5,311 bases of DNA, taken from Anaerolineaceae bacterium (GTDB taxonomy: Bacteria; Chloroflexota; Anaerolineae; Anaerolineales; Anaerolineaceae). Both the position numbers and the translations under genes were made by a program. The stretch's first letter is position 1, and every line of letters starts with the position of its first letter. The DNA lies in contig WOZB01000021.1 in the NCBI GenBank assembly GCA_011620445.1, forward strand, positions 1 to 5,311. The letters are read 5' to 3'. The notes under the pieces are model-generated. The model searched no databases, had not been told where the DNA came from, and saw only the letters and a list, made by a program, of their open reading frames with translations. Shown here piece after piece: positions 5,054-5,311 of the stretch.

Positions 5054-5064
5054 AATGGAGTACG

Positions 5065-5311
5065 ATGCGATCTATCGAGTGGATTCAAGAAAAAAACGTA
5101 GTCAAAGCCATTGACCAATCCAGATTACCTGGTGAGTTTGCCTTAATTGAATTTAAACAGGCCGACGAAATTCGGACGGCAATCAAAACGATGGTCATTA
5201 GAGGTGCTCCAATTATCGGTATCTCAGCTTTTTACGCGATGGCATTAAAAGCCAGAGAACTTGAAACTGAAACGCTGCCCTGGATGAAAGAAAAATTATT
5301 ACAATTTGCGG
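5065..5311 (+). CDS. mtnA: S-methyl-5-thioribose-1-phosphate isomerase MtnA, N-terminal part (runs off the window)
   Basis: Eighty-two codons from ATG at 5065 to the window edge. The start MRSIEW, then VVKAIDQSRLPGEFALIEF (12-30) and TMVIRGAPIIGISAFYAMAL (42-61) match the N-terminal pattern of MtnA, whose RGAPAIG signature appears here as RGAPIIG at 46-52. The family isomerises methylthioribose-1-phosphate to methylthioribulose-1-phosphate in methionine salvage, in the cytoplasm. Related eIF2B-like sugar-phosphate isomerases share the fold; the catalytic Cys and Asp lie beyond the window, so the exact substrate is not proven. TGGAG at 5056-5060 is the Shine-Dalgarno, four bases from the ATG. 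A terminator-like hairpin lies directly upstream. Promoter candidates (TATGGT at 5014-5019 with a poor -35) are weak. Confidence 0.88.
   Translation, partial: MRSIEWIQEKNVVKAIDQSRLPGEFALIEFKQADEIRTAIKTMVIRGAPIIGISAFYAMALKARELETETLPWMKEKLLQFA

Noticed and set aside
1..5311. CRISPR arrays, insertion sequences, phage or toxin-antitoxin genes
   Set aside because: I looked for regularly spaced repeats, terminal inverted repeats and transposase or toxin motifs and saw none.

Overview
The window looks like part of a bacterial chromosome from an anaerobe that uses molybdenum or tungsten cofactor (Moco/Wco) enzymes. It carries the end of a probable moaA, a fused MOSC-MogA cofactor gene, a leader that folds like a Moco-family riboswitch, and a complete tungstate ABC transporter, tupABC. 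It also holds a tRNA-Arg, an exported serine hydrolase and the start of a probable mtnA. Gene style (a VanW-like region joined to a class A beta-lactamase-like domain, moderate GC, few clear -35 boxes) would fit an Anaerolineae-type member of the Chloroflexota. That placement is a guess from gene content, not a sequence match.

Layout. 1-65: C-terminus of a probable MoaA. 66-992: MOSC-MogA fusion; its start codon abuts the moaA stop. 993-1163: intergenic leader with a perfect TATAAT, then an RNA with a three-way junction, a GAAA tetraloop, a near-perfect 11-nt tetraloop receptor and a hairpin over the tupA ribosome binding site. 1164-3289: tupA, tupB, tupC on the + strand, with a strong hairpin between tupA and tupB and an 8-nt overlap between tupB and tupC. 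3290-3334: short A-rich spacer. 3335-3407: tRNA-Arg(UCG), minus strand, with its own -10. 3438-4934: serine hydrolase, minus strand, apparently leaderless. 4935-5064: divergent intergenic region with a direct repeat and an intrinsic-terminator-like hairpin just before mtnA. 5065 to the end: N-terminal 82 codons of mtnA.

How the genes fit together. MoaA makes the first pterin intermediate. The MogA half of the fusion adenylates molybdopterin before metal insertion, and TupABC imports the oxyanion (tungstate is the family's usual substrate). The leader would let the finished cofactor tune synthesis of its own metal importer, probably by hiding or exposing the tupA Shine-Dalgarno. The tRNA, hydrolase and mtnA have no evident link to the cofactor genes.

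I see no wholly new system. The most interesting part is the cofactor-type riboswitch on the tungstate transporter, with a readable 3D contact and a plausible switching mechanism. Next are the hairpin that may set tupB expression and the terminator inside the mtnA leader.
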